Origin: Euglena gracilis
Taxonomy: Eukaryota; Euglenida; Euglenophyceae; Euglenales
DNA: 64,000 nucleotides
Direction of reading: 5' to 3'
Assembly: GCA_039621445.1 (NCBI GenBank)
Contig: CP154956.1
Coordinates: 46,481,291-46,545,290, forward strand
Shown here: positions 63,120 to 64,000 of the stretch, piece by piece
Layout: every line of letters begins with the position of its first letter
Numbering within the stretch: the stretch's first letter is position 1
Made by a program: the position numbers and the translations under genes
Notes under the pieces: generated by a model
Database searches by the model: none
What the model was told of the DNA's origin: nothing
Seen by the model: only the letters and a program-made list of their open reading frames with translations

Positions 63120-64000
63120 AATTTCCTGCCCCATTCCGCTACTTTTTTTACCTGTGTACTTTTTCCCCCCAGGTTCTCTCTTTCCGAATGTTTCATCCAA
63201 GAAATTGTGCATGCTGAAGGAAGGAATTTCAAAATATCAATTTGATTTCAAGAAAACAGTTGTCCAAGAAAAGTCAAGCCGGAAGGTCAATCAAAAATCA
63301 AATTCGAAAAAGGGAAGAGCAAGCGGCGCTGGGAAGCAAGGTGAAGGTGTTCTTCCGCCCCCCCCCCCCGCTGCCCTTTTTTTAAGTTCGAACCAGGCTT
63401 TTCCTCCCCCCCCCCTACTGCTTTAGAGGCACCCCCAAGGAGTTGGCCAAAAATACCGTCCCCCCCCCAATTTTTGAATTATTTGGCTGCCGGAACCCAG
63501 GTTCTGGCTGAATTCAGGGACCGAAAGACACAAAAAAACGGAATTTTTGGGGCGCGTGTGCCCAATATTACCGGAGCGAGTGTGACTGTTTTCCCCCACT
63601 CGGCCTGCCGGGGATCCCATTCCGCGCACGGTCACCGAACCGGCGAGAGGGGAAAACTGGTAGCAGAGGCTTGTTCGTTCTACATTGTCCATTGAAGGCC
63701 ATTTTCTCGAGTGCCTTCTTTTTGAAATGCAAAGCGTGCACACCTCCCCAGAATTTTCCACACACGAAGAGGCTGGGCCCACCGGGACACAGACAAGATG
63801 CCAACCCTTGCGGCGGACTCTGAAGTGGTAGCCCCCACCGCAAGTCTTCCCGATAGCCCTCGGGAAGTGCAAGCAAACACCCCGAAAAAGAACCCCCGAT
63901 CCCCAGCCCCATCCCCACTCCCATCCCCACAATCCGCTTTTCCCGCACTCCCAGCCCCACCCCAACTCCCCCTCATCCCCCTCCAATCCGAGTCCCTAGT
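63120..64000. other. No gene recognised
   Basis: Pyrimidine-rich start, C-runs at about 63,360 and 63,410, and a CCCCA(T/C)CCC-rich end (63,890-64,000). Long open frames on the minus strand here are Gly/Trp-rich translations of these tracts and are not supported as genes. Confidence 0.5.

Overview
The window looks like a repeat-dominated stretch of a eukaryotic nuclear genome, probably a unicellular alga or protist. Chromovirus-type (Ty3/gypsy) LTR retroelements, GT-AG introns, a SPRY-domain gene split by a long intron, a tRNA-Gln-like sequence and long AT, CCGT and poly-C/G tracts all point that way. There is no bacterial gene organisation. The species is not identifiable from the sequence alone; a chromerid-like alga is only a guess.

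Layout. 1-20,057: two copies of one chromovirus lie head to head as a palindrome with arms over 5 kb and a 62-bp spacer in gag. The left copy runs off the window. The right copy continues through integrase and chromodomain into a further 5.4 kb of unrecognised ORFs, an LTR, a fragment of a second diverged element and another LTR. 20,058-29,652: two exons of a SPRY-domain gene (minus strand), about 5 kb apart, with fold-back repeats, TA microsatellites, TIR elements and nested poly-C palindromes between and beside them. 29,655-38,318: an LTR fragment and a third chromovirus (minus strand) with a very long gag, itself interrupted by a 2.4-kb TIR element and an internal inversion. 38,319-45,430: short palindromic G/C-run repeats, a tRNA-Gln-like sequence and a decayed BED-finger hAT-like transposase. 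45,436-60,086: a second giant inverted repeat (arms about 6 to 7.5 kb) carrying duplicated gene-like ORFs, one with an apparent element-derived intron. 60,087-64,000: low-complexity DNA and a partial chromovirus integrase/chromodomain on the minus strand.

The most unusual signals are at nucleic-acid level. (1) From about 11.65 to 19.05 kb the retroelement carries a series of short, nearly perfect hairpins whose stems differ but whose loops are constant (mostly AAA, also ATA or ATTA, then TATTCG in a diverged sister segment). They fall in different reading frames and continue into non-coding DNA, so the structure rather than the protein seems to be what recurs. (2) Many small elements share one grammar: a C-run, a word of about 9 nt, another C-run, mirrored on the other side. 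The word differs between families, and two insertions can be aligned to empty sites showing TA target duplication. (3) A 223-bp cassette with sharp ends sits at different places in the two otherwise collinear chromovirus copies.

Most coding regions here are decayed (frameshifts, stops, lost catalytic residues). No intact autonomous element is visible. All family assignments rest on motifs read by eye; no database search was made.
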